Assembly (NCBI GenBank): GCA_016789245.1
Contig: JAEURM010000092.1
Span: 1-7,479, forward strand
Length of the DNA stretch: 7,479 nucleotides
Source of the DNA: Anaerolineales bacterium
GTDB lineage: Bacteria; Chloroflexota; Anaerolineae; Anaerolineales; UBA6663
Direction: 5' to 3'
The position numbers were made by a program, and so were the translations under genes. This document shows, one piece after another, positions 1 through 5,403 of the stretch. Position 1 is the first letter of the stretch. Each line of letters starts with the position of its first letter. The notes under the pieces were generated by a model, which was given only the letters and a program-made list of their open reading frames with translations, had not been told where the DNA came from and did no database searches.

Positions 1-461
1 TCCGCCAGCAAAGCATCCCGTATGGAAGCAGGCGCGTTGAGTTTGATGAATTCCAAAACGCCCGCCAATGCCGGCGTATTGGTGAGACTGCCCGCCAGCA
101 GGCCCGCCGTAAATGTGCCGCGCAAACCGAGAGCGTTGTGCACAATTAGCGTAAGGCCAAACGCTAGCAATAAAATGCCCAACACCAATCCATTGGCGCG
201 CACGCCTTTTTCACGCAGGGAAGCAAAAAATGCCGGACCGCTACTGAGGCCCAGCGTGTACACAAACAGCACCAAGCCGAGTTGATACACCAACTCCGGC
301 AACTTCAAATCTGGATGAAGCGCACCGAATGCTAAACCAGCAAACAACACGGCGGCCAAGCCCAAACTACTGCCCGCCACTTTGATGTTGCCTAACGGAT
401 AGCCTACCGCCACCACCACGAAAAGCAATAAGAGCGGGTTGTTAATCAGCAACTCAATCAT
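1..461 (-). CDS. AspT/YidE-family transporter, N-terminal part (partial)
   Basis: This reading frame is open from an ATG at 461 to the left edge of the window, giving 153 residues with the 3' end missing. It starts MIELLINNPLLLLFVVVAVG and is strongly hydrophobic. Likely membrane segments lie near residues 8-22, 32-48, 58-75, 91-110 and 115-135. The stretch LFVYTLGLSSGPAFF (65-79) and the later AGLLAGSLTNTPALAG (119-134) match the repeated half-domain of the aspartate:alanine exchanger family (AspT, YidE, YbjL). Family members are usually about 530-560 residues with two such halves around a TrkA-C region, so roughly the first quarter is present. The family exchanges or exports small carboxylates and amino acids at the inner membrane; the substrate here cannot be read from the sequence. 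No Shine-Dalgarno sequence precedes the ATG, and no better start is visible. It is divergent from a flavin amine oxidase, which is compatible with amino-acid or amine metabolism but does not prove it. Confidence 0.85.
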   Translation of the reverse strand, partial: MIELLINNPLLLLFVVVAVGYPLGNIKVAGSSLGLAAVLFAGLAFGALHPDLKLPELVYQLGLVLFVYTLGLSSGPAFFASLREKGVRANGLVLGILLLAFGLTLIVHNALGLRGTFTAGLLAGSLTNTPALAGVLEFIKLNAPASIRDALLA

Positions 462-549
462 AGGCGCTGAGGATAACGGCGGAGGGTGATATTTGGCAAG
501 TGACGAACGTCAGCGCGACACTGTAAAATCAGAGAGAAGCGAGGAACTT
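462..549. promoter_or_regulatory. Divergent promoter region between transporter and amine oxidase
   Basis: This 88-bp gap separates two divergent genes, so promoters in both directions are expected. Rightward, a TAAAAT box at 524-529 sits 18 bp after GTGACG at 500-505, placing the transcript start near 536, about 14 nt before the ATG at 550. Leftward, TTGCCA (complement of 494-499) lies 18 bp from TATCCT (complement of 470-475), which would start the transporter message almost at its ATG. The inverted repeat TGACG-AA-CGTCA at 501-512 overlaps the rightward -35 box and is operator-like. The leftward boxes are weak matches and all of these are inferred by eye. Confidence 0.4.
541..545 (+). promoter_or_regulatory. 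Shine-Dalgarno site that fixes the amine oxidase start
   Basis: GAGGA lies 4 nt before the ATG at 550. It supports starting the protein at MTKTVIVIGAG rather than at a TTG at 493, which would add 19 charged residues ahead of the FAD-binding fold and would start inside the probable promoter. Confidence 0.7.
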
Positions 550-1896
550 ATGACGAAAACTGTAATTGTAATTGGGGCCGGTTTGGCAGGCCTGAGCGCG
601 GCGCTAGAGTTACACCGTGCCGGTTGGCCGGTAGTGGTGTTGGAGGCCCGCAACCGCGTGGGTGGCCGTTGTTACACCTTTCGCGGCTTTGAGGAAAATC
701 AATACGCCGAAGCGGGCGGCGAGTTTATTGATGAAGGCCATCAGCGCATGCACACGTTGGCGCGTGACTTTGGCTTGGTGCTGGAGAGTGAGCCGGGCGG
801 CTGGAACGCGGAGGAAGAGTATGGCGTGTTTTTGGGGCGCAACGGCTGGCTGAAAGATAAGGCCGTGTGGGGCTTGGATTTACACGCTTCCAATACGTGG
901 GTGTGGGCGCAATTGGCGAAGCTGGCCAATAAAGTTCCCAACCCATACGCGCCACTCACTGCGCCAGAAGCCGCTGAGTTAGATCAACGCACAGCGGCAG
1001 ATTGGTTAACATCACTCTCATTGCCAGAACTGGGGCGCTTGAGTTTTGAAGCCCGCATCCGCGCCGAGTACACAGTGGAAGCCCATCAGTTTTCAATGTT
1101 AGATTTGGCCCGCAACGCCGCCATGTATTACCACACAGAAACGGGGCGGGGCGTAACTGCGCGCATTCGCGGCGGCAATGATTTATTGCCGCAAGCCATG
1201 GCCCGCGTTTTGCCAGATGTACGCTTGAACGCGCCAGTGGTAAAAGTGGCCCAATCGGCCACGGGCGTAGAAGTGACGTACCAAACCACCACCGGCTTTG
1301 AAACGATGAGCGGCGCGTGGGCAGTGCTGGCCGTCCCACTCACCACCGCGCGGCACATAGAATTTAGCCCAGCTTTACCCACCGCGCATGAAGCGATGGT
1401 GCAAAAACTCCAATACGGCTCAGTGACGAAAGTGTGTGTGCAGTTTAGCCGCCGCTGGTGGCAAGAGCGCGGCTGGGCCGGTCACATGATGAATGATGCG
1501 CCGCTGGCCTGCACGTGGAATCCCACAGAAGTGCAAACCGGTGAGCGCGGCATTCTCACGGCCTACACGGGCGGTGCGCCCGGTGCGGCCTTGGCGCAAC
1601 TTTCGGATGCGGAACGGATTGAGACGGTGGTGCGTGAGTTGGAGCGGCTCTTTCCCGGCGCACGAGAATTGGTGCTGAGCGCCAAAACTATCGCGTGGCC
1701 CAATGAGCCGTACACGCGCGGCGCGTATGCGGCCTATGCGCCGGGTGATATTACGCGCTATTGGGAGCCGATGTATTCACCAGCGGGCCGCTTGTTCTTT
1801 GCCGGTGAGCACATTGCGGCCTATCAGGGCTACATGGAAGGCGCGGTGGAAAGCGGCCAGCGCGTGGCGGGAATTATTAGAGGATTGGAGAATTGA
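550..1896 (+). CDS. FAD-dependent amine oxidase (monoamine/amino-acid oxidase family)
   Basis: A 448-residue flavoprotein of the amine oxidase family, which oxidises amines or amino acids to imines with release of H2O2. The N-terminal dinucleotide fold is clear: GAGLAG (9-14), E32 for the ribose, and the following RNRVGGR (34-40). IRGGNDLLP (207-214) and the C-terminal GRLFFAGE (413-420) with GYMEGAVESG (427-436) complete the FAD domain. K294 in GSVTK aligns with the lysine near flavin N5 in monoamine oxidases. Y393 and Y428 align with the two tyrosines of the aromatic cage, but the cysteine that binds FAD covalently in animal MAO is an alanine here (A392), so FAD should be non-covalent. There is no signal peptide, so it is probably cytosolic. 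The substrate is unknown; monoamine, polyamine and L-amino-acid oxidases share this architecture. It stands alone on its strand, divergent from a putative amino-acid exchanger. Confidence 0.88.
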   Translation: MTKTVIVIGAGLAGLSAALELHRAGWPVVVLEARNRVGGRCYTFRGFEENQYAEAGGEFIDEGHQRMHTLARDFGLVLESEPGGWNAEEEYGVFLGRNGWLKDKAVWGLDLHASNTWVWAQLAKLANKVPNPYAPLTAPEAAELDQRTAADWLTSLSLPELGRLSFEARIRAEYTVEAHQFSMLDLARNAAMYYHTETGRGVTARIRGGNDLLPQAMARVLPDVRLNAPVVKVAQSATGVEVTYQTTTGFETMSGAWAVLAVPLTTARHIEFSPALPTAHEAMVQKLQYGSVTKVCVQFSRRWWQERGWAGHMMNDAPLACTWNPTEVQTGERGILTAYTGGAPGAALAQLSDAERIETVVRELERLFPGARELVLSAKTIAWPNEPYTRGAYAAYAPGDITRYWEPMYSPAGRLFFAGEHIAAYQGYMEGAVESGQRVAGIIRGLEN

Positions 1897-1902
1897 GATT
1901 AT

Positions 1903-1955
1903 TTTTCAACGGATTGAGCGGATGTTTCCGTTACATCCGTTCAATCCGTTGAAAA
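1903..1955. repeat. Long inverted repeat built from 9-nt units between convergent genes
   Basis: Arms 1903-1925 and 1933-1955 are complementary over 23 positions, with only one G/T pair (1918 with 1940), around a 7-nt loop. The right side is also a tandem of three 9-nt units of the form WTCCGTTNN (1926-1934, 1935-1943, 1944-1952). The element fills most of the 82-bp gap between the amine oxidase stop and the stop of the convergent DUF952 gene. Its position suits a bidirectional terminator, but each arm pair ends in A-runs on the 3' side with no U-tract, so an ordinary intrinsic terminator is not supported. Confidence 0.85.
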
Positions 1956-1978
1956 CAAGTTCTTGAAGTAGGCGCTGA

Positions 1979-2341
1979 CTACACGGCTAAGAACGTTCCA
2001 TCAGCGGCGCGGGTGGCGGTGCGGATTTCCACAATCGCCTCGCGGTTGAGCGGGCCGTAGATGTGTGGAAACAGCACATCTGGAAATGGCCCCTCGGTGG
2101 CGGCGGGGTGTGCGGCGGTTTCAAACTTCACGGGGGAAGTGATTTTTTCCGTATCCAAAACTAACACTAAAACTTCACCAGATGTGGCGCGGTAGAACTT
2201 GTTGGCCACCACCAACATTACTTCCGGCTGTTGCGTGCAATGGATGAAGCCTTCAGTCTCCAGTGATGGGGCGCGGTACGGCTCACTGGCCGGTTGCGCA
2301 TAAAACTCAGCGGCGGGAACGATGTGAAGGATGTGGGGCAT
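1979..2341 (-). CDS. DUF952 family protein
   Basis: A small soluble protein of 120 residues. It begins MPHILHIVPAAEF and contains the family hallmarks ETEGFIHCT (28-36), VANKFY (45-50), and FPHIYGPLNREAIVEI (91-106). These match DUF952, a compact domain usually 100-120 residues long and of unknown function. I recall it being grouped with ADP-ribosyltransferase/RNA 2'-phosphotransferase-like folds, which would suggest a nucleotide-related ligand, but that is from memory and not shown here. The frame stays open upstream to 2410, but the extra residues would come from the palindromic repeat and overlap tatC. The domain begins exactly at the ATG at 2341, so that start is chosen. It has no Shine-Dalgarno sequence. 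It lies 35 bp downstream of tatC on the same strand, separated by a palindrome, so co-transcription is possible but a functional link to Tat is not implied. Confidence 0.85.
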   Translation of the reverse strand: MPHILHIVPAAEFYAQPASEPYRAPSLETEGFIHCTQQPEVMLVVANKFYRATSGEVLVLVLDTEKITSPVKFETAAHPAATEGPFPDVLFPHIYGPLNREAIVEIRTATRAADGTFLAV

Positions 2342-2352
2342 TTTAATTTGAA

Positions 2353-2380
2353 GTAGAGGCGCATCGCGATGCACCCCTAC
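2353..2380. repeat. 28-bp palindrome overlapping the tatC stop codon
   Basis: The core GCATCGCGATGC (2361-2372) is a perfect 12-bp palindrome. The symmetry extends to 2353 and 2380 with two imperfect positions (2357/2376 and 2360/2373), both of which become G-U pairs on the minus-strand RNA. That RNA would fold into a 12-bp stem with a CGCG loop. The minus-strand TAG at 2379-2377 that ends tatC lies inside the element. Its form, GTAG-G-rich arm, ATCGCGAT centre, C-rich arm ending CTAC, resembles dispersed palindromic repeats I associate with environmental bacterial genomes. Confidence 0.8.
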
Positions 2381-3360
2381 ATATTTTTTCGCCCGCGCTC
2401 TGCCACCCACGCACCCGCGATGCTAATGAAATACAGGGCAATCATTGGCACCATGATGACGGCCATGTTGAGCGGGTCTGTAGTGGGGGTGATGATGGCG
2501 GCGATGACGGCGATGGCGATGACGGCGATGCGCCACTGCGCCAACAGTTGGCTACTCTTGAGCAAGCCCACGGCGGCCAGCGCGTAAATAATCAGCGGCA
2601 TTTGGAAGGCAATGCCCACCCAAAACATGAGGCTGGTGACTAAGTTGAAGTACGAAGACGGCGTCCACGCCGTGCTAAAACCGCCAAACTCTTCTAAGAA
2701 CGGGATGGCCACCGGCAACATTACAAAGTAAGTGAACAACACGCCCACCGCAAACAGTAGGCTGGCAAACGGAATGGCCAACAAAAGCCGGACGCGGCTT
2801 TTAGGAAACAGGCCTGGCGCAATAAACAAATAAATCTCCGTGATAATCCACGGCATGGCTAGCACAGTGGCGGCCAGCAGAGAAACCCGCATCACTGTGC
2901 CAATGCCTTCTGCCGGCTCGCGCGTGGTGAGGATGCGGATGTTTTGTTGGCCGAGTTCTAAGAAGCGGGCAAAGCTTTCTGAAGCGGTGCGGCTGGGCAG
3001 GGCCAAATACTCATTCAGTGCATCCGGTGCTAGCGGCATGGTGAGCAAAGCCATGATGCTGGTGATTTGCCAGAAGCTAATGCCCGCGCACAACGCCATC
3101 ACAATCACGGAACGGGTGAGGTGGCCGCGCAGAGCATCTAAATGCTCGGCAAAGGCGGCGATGGTATCAAAGAAAGATTCCCGGCTTTGTACCGTTTCCA
3201 CCAAGGTATCGCTGATGGGCGTATCTTCCGGCTCTTCGGTGAAGAAGCGGATGAGGCGGGCACGTAAGCCGCCGAGGAAGCGAAACGGCGAGGCGAGGAC
3301 GAGCCAGATTGACCGGACGATGCGGCCAGCAAGTGTAAAGGGTGAGGTACGGCGGCTCAT
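2377..3360 (-). CDS. tatC: TatC-like Sec-independent translocase subunit, divergent
   Basis: A 327-residue polytopic membrane protein, the receptor and core of the twin-arginine translocon that exports folded proteins. HLDALR (73-78), YLFIAPGLFPKSR (177-189), YFVMLPVAIPFL (211-222) and ITPTTDPLN (290-298) are in the TatC order, with six hydrophobic segments near 82-102, 157-176, 192-213, 238-260, 276-290 and 298-318. Two features are unusual. A 60-70-residue cytosolic extension precedes the usual start, and the first external loop is long (about 109-155). Residues matching E. coli TatC E15, E103, E170, Q215 and E227 are A76, S188, Q253, M299 and F311. P182 and F179, of the FIAP motif, are kept. 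The ATG overlaps the tatA stop as ATGA, indicating translational coupling. No internal methionine before the first membrane segment could serve as a shorter start. It is surely TatC family; whether it still recognises RR signals is uncertain. Confidence 0.9.
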   Translation of the reverse strand: MSRRTSPFTLAGRIVRSIWLVLASPFRFLGGLRARLIRFFTEEPEDTPISDTLVETVQSRESFFDTIAAFAEHLDALRGHLTRSVIVMALCAGISFWQITSIMALLTMPLAPDALNEYLALPSRTASESFARFLELGQQNIRILTTREPAEGIGTVMRVSLLAATVLAMPWIITEIYLFIAPGLFPKSRVRLLLAIPFASLLFAVGVLFTYFVMLPVAIPFLEEFGGFSTAWTPSSYFNLVTSLMFWVGIAFQMPLIIYALAAVGLLKSSQLLAQWRIAVIAIAVIAAIITPTTDPLNMAVIMVPMIALYFISIAGAWVAERGRKNM

Positions 3361-3752
3361 GCGGGGCCGGATTGAGACTCAGGTGATTTGCCAGCGGCTG
3401 GCGCTTCCGGAGCGATGGGTTGGGCGGGTAATTCCTGCGTCCATGCGGCCAATGGTTTTTGCGCGGTGGGCGGAGGCCCGGCGGAGGCCGGTTCCTTGCC
3501 TTTCATTTCGCCCTTAAGCTCTTTTTGCACAGCATCCAACTCGGTTTCTTGCAGAATCTTTTGCGGCAGATTGCGGATTTCTTGCGAGGCTTGTTGGATG
3601 GTTTGGTAGCCTTCGGAGCGAGTGAAGCGGTTAATCAGCGTGCCCACTTCGCGCGCCATGCGCACCAAATCTTTGGGGCCAAAGAGCAAAAGCAGTAGAA
3701 CCATGATGCCCACCAGTTCCAGTGGGCCAATACCGAAGATATTAAGATCCAT
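3357..3752 (-). CDS. tatA: TatA/TatB family translocase protein
   Basis: A 131-residue protein with the TatA/B layout. A short N-terminal membrane helix (about 8-24, ELVGIMVLLLLLF) carries a polar Glu at 12, followed by the FGP hinge (24-26), an amphipathic helix (28-45, KDLVRMAREVGTLINRF), a charged helical stretch to about 85, and a Pro/Ala-rich disordered tail. TatA forms the size-variable conduit and TatB couples the signal receptor TatC to TatA. The single long-tailed form next to tatC is TatB-like in length but TatA-like in motif, so the symbol is provisional. The usual Pro after the FGPxxL motif is Val30. Its stop overlaps the tatC start by 4 nt, and it follows nusB by 20 nt with no clear Shine-Dalgarno sequence. 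Confidence 0.88.
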   Translation of the reverse strand: MDLNIFGIGPLELVGIMVLLLLLFGPKDLVRMAREVGTLINRFTRSEGYQTIQQASQEIRNLPQKILQETELDAVQKELKGEMKGKEPASAGPPPTAQKPLAAWTQELPAQPIAPEAPAAGKSPESQSGPA

Positions 3753-3772
3753 AACTGTATGATGGTGACGAG

Positions 3773-4177
3773 CTAGTTTTTCTCAGCGGCCACTGCGCCC
3801 AACACACCATTGATAAAACGCGGCGCACTTTCGGAGCCGAACTCTTTGGCTAATTCTACCGCTTCATTGATGGCGACTTTAATGGGCGTGGCTTGGCCGA
3901 CGGTGAATTCCCATAACGCCATGCGCAAAATGCTTCGGTCCACCAGCGCCATTTGGTCTAGCGGCCACTCTGGCGCATGCGCGGCAATTTGCTGATCTAA
4001 ATGCGGGGCATGGGTGAGGACGCCGTTCACCAAGTTCCGCATGAAGGTTTCGCTCTCTTTGCCCAGCGGCTTTTCAATCAGGCGCTCAGCCAACACGGCC
4101 TCCACCGCGTGATTGGCGCACTCAATTTCATATAAGGCTTGTAGGGCCATTTCACGGGCTTTACGGCGGTTATTCAT
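3773..4177 (-). CDS. nusB: Transcription antitermination factor NusB
   Basis: A 134-residue all-helical RNA-binding protein of normal NusB length. The N-terminal RRKAREMALQALYEIE (4-19), the central LDQMALVDRSILRMALWE, and the C-terminal PIKVAINEAVELAKEFGSE with PRFINGVLGAV are the NusB signature segments. NusB pairs with NusE (ribosomal protein S10) on boxA RNA and promotes antitermination and processing of rRNA transcripts in the cytosol. The gene sits between an Asp23-family gene (60 nt upstream, with a hairpin between them) and tatA (20 nt downstream) on the same strand. The ATG at 4177 is the only suitable start before the conserved Arg-rich helix. Its leader offers only a weak AGAG purine stretch, which lies in the 3' arm of the hairpin at 4186-4228. 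Confidence 0.95.
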   Translation of the reverse strand: MNNRRKAREMALQALYEIECANHAVEAVLAERLIEKPLGKESETFMRNLVNGVLTHAPHLDQQIAAHAPEWPLDQMALVDRSILRMALWEFTVGQATPIKVAINEAVELAKEFGSESAPRFINGVLGAVAAEKN

Positions 4178-4185
4178 TAGGTGTT

Positions 4186-4228
4186 CTCTAATTCGCTAAT
4201 TCTCAAAAAGAGAATTGGAGAATTAGAG
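4186..4228. repeat. Hairpin repeat of 8-nt units before nusB
   Basis: Arms CTCTAATTCGCTAATTCTC (4186-4204) and GAGAATTGGAGAATTAGAG (4210-4228) pair over 19 positions, with one mismatch (4195/4219) and one T/G pair (4197/4217), around an AAAAA loop. Each arm is a double 8-nt unit (CTAATTC-N / GAGAATT-N). It occupies most of the 60-bp gap between the Asp23-family gene and nusB. On the mRNA its 3' arm ends 8 nt before the nusB ATG, so it could mask or space the initiation region. No U-tract follows on the transcribed strand, so it is unlikely to be a terminator. Confidence 0.85.
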
Positions 4229-4237
4229 GATGCGTGA

Positions 4238-4603
4238 TTAGTTATTGGTGGCTGGCGTTTCGGCAAAGGCTACGTCATCCACGTTCACATTTACGGCCAA
4301 CACTTGCATGCCCGTCATATCTTGAATGGCGCGCGACACTTCCGTTTGCACGGCGCGGCTCACTTCACGTACGTTGGCGGTGTGGCCCACTACAAGGTGC
4401 AAATCCACTATCACCGAATGTTGGCGCACTTCAATGCGCACGCCCTCATTGCTGGTATGGCGTTGAAACAACCGATCCACTGCTACTGGCGCACTGCTCA
4501 TACGGGCCACGCCCGGCACGCTTAAGGCGGAAAGCCGCGCAATGGTAATGAGCACATCCGGCGCGATGGTGACTTTGCCGCGGCGAGAATTTTCAGCACT
4601 CAT
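4238..4603 (-). CDS. Asp23/Gls24 family protein (YqhY-like)
   Basis: A 121-residue protein whose body matches the Asp23/Gls24 (DUF322) family. GKVTIAPDVLITIARLSAL (9-27) leads to SVPGVARMSS (28-37), a GVRIEVRQHSVIVDLHLVV strand pair (54-72), a helix with VQTEVSRAIQDMTGM (84-98), and the closing VLAVNVNVDDVAF (100-112). No membrane segment or signal peptide is present, so it is cytosolic. Family members are linked to envelope or alkaline stress, and the B. subtilis member YqhY, next to nusB, to control of acetyl-CoA carboxylase activity. Here it starts 4 nt after fabG and precedes nusB, which favours a YqhY-like role in lipid homeostasis over a cell-surface scaffold role. That assignment is inference from context. 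Confidence 0.9.
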   Translation of the reverse strand: MSAENSRRGKVTIAPDVLITIARLSALSVPGVARMSSAPVAVDRLFQRHTSNEGVRIEVRQHSVIVDLHLVVGHTANVREVSRAVQTEVSRAIQDMTGMQVLAVNVNVDDVAFAETPATNN

Positions 4604-4607
4604 AACG

Positions 4608-5354
4608 TTATCCCATCACTAACCCGCCATCCACACTCAGCACTTGGCCGGTGATGTAGGCGGCTTCATCCGAAGCGAAGAAGGCCACGGCGTAGGCGAT
4701 TTCTTCCGGCTTGCCCCAGCGCGCTAACGGAATAGTTTTGAGCGTGGCGTTTTTAATTTCGGCAGGTAAATCATTGGTGAGGGCGGTGGGCACAAAACCG
4801 GGCGCAATGGCGTTCACCGTAATGTTGCGGGCGGCCACTTCGCGGGCCAGCGCACGCGTAAAGCCAATCACACCGGCTTTGCTGGCAGAGTAATTGGTTT
4901 GCCCAGCGTTGCCCGCAATCCCGCTCACGGAGGTGATGTTGATGATGCGGCCCACGCGTTTGCGCATCATGGTGCGCACCGCGGCTTTGGAGCAGTTGAA
5001 GGTGCTTTTGAGATTGGTCTGAATCACCACATCCCAATCGTTCTCGGGCATCATCATAATCAGTTGGTCACGCGTAGTTCCGGCGTTGTTCACCAAAATA
5101 TCAATGGAGCCAAAAGTATCTACGGTGGCTTTTATCAGCGCTTCGGCGGCTTTGTAATCGGCTACATCCGCTTGCGCGGCCAGAGCTTCCCCGCCCGCCG
5201 CTTTGATTTGCCCCACAGTGGCGTTGGCGCCATCCGCATCTTTGGCGTAATTCACCGCCACTTTAGCCCCGCGCTTGGCCAGTTCCAGCGCAATGGCTTG
5301 GCCAATGCCGCGTGATGCGCCCGTAACCAGCGCCGATTTACCCGATAAAGTCAT
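4608..5354 (-). CDS. fabG: 3-oxoacyl-[acyl-carrier-protein] reductase FabG
   Basis: A 248-residue short-chain dehydrogenase/reductase of normal FabG length. It reduces 3-oxoacyl-ACP to 3-hydroxyacyl-ACP with NADPH in fatty-acid elongation. TGASRGIG (11-18) binds the cofactor, NNAG is at 89-92, and the catalytic tetrad is N114, S142, Y155 and K159 (YSASK). R133 and R176 fall where the ACP-contacting arginines R129 and R172 lie in E. coli FabG, which supports a true ACP reductase over a generic SDR. The C-terminal YITGQVLSVDGGLVMG is typical. The ATG at 5354 is preceded by GGAG at 7 nt and by a TATAAT box. It is the probable first gene of an operon with the Asp23-family gene, nusB and tat genes. 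PhaB-like acetoacetyl-CoA reductase is the main alternative, but no polyhydroxyalkanoate genes are nearby. Confidence 0.93.
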   Translation of the reverse strand: MTLSGKSALVTGASRGIGQAIALELAKRGAKVAVNYAKDADGANATVGQIKAAGGEALAAQADVADYKAAEALIKATVDTFGSIDILVNNAGTTRDQLIMMMPENDWDVVIQTNLKSTFNCSKAAVRTMMRKRVGRIINITSVSGIAGNAGQTNYSASKAGVIGFTRALAREVAARNITVNAIAPGFVPTALTNDLPAEIKNATLKTIPLARWGKPEEIAYAVAFFASDEAAYITGQVLSVDGGLVMG

Positions 5355-5403
5355 TGAAATTCTCCGGTGTTGATTTCAAGTTGGATTATACCTGTTTCCC
5401 TTT
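5355..5403 (-). promoter_or_regulatory. Promoter and Shine-Dalgarno of the fabG operon
   Basis: On the minus strand a perfect TATAAT lies at 5390-5385, giving an expected transcript start about 24 nt before the fabG ATG. GGAG at 5365-5362, 7 nt before the ATG, is a good ribosome binding site. No convincing -35 box is found at 16-18 bp upstream, where the CACGAAG repeat begins, so either the repeat supplies a degenerate -35 or an activator is used. Confidence 0.5.

Noticed and set aside
493..549. Longer amine oxidase starting at TTG 493
   Set aside because: It adds 19 charged residues before the FAD fold and starts in the probable promoter, while the ATG at 550 has a GAGGA site and begins right at the conserved strand.
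1903..1955. Bidirectional intrinsic terminator
   Set aside because: The position fits, but neither strand has a U-tract after the stem, so it is recorded as a repeat only.
2342..2410. N-terminal extension of the DUF952 protein to 2410
   Set aside because: The added residues derive from the tatC end and the palindrome, and the conserved domain begins at the ATG at 2341.
2440..2540. Repeated GATGACGGCGATGG-like tract as a tandem repeat element
   Set aside because: It lies inside tatC and encodes the Ile/Ala/Val-rich last membrane helices, so codon repetition explains it.
2840..3517. Long plus-strand open frame opposite tatC and tatA
   Set aside because: It is antisense to two well-supported genes, shows low-complexity Arg/Ser composition and no domain pattern.
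4899..5315. Plus-strand open frame opposite fabG
   Set aside because: It mirrors the fabG codons (His/Gly-rich translation) and has no recognisable motif or ribosome site.
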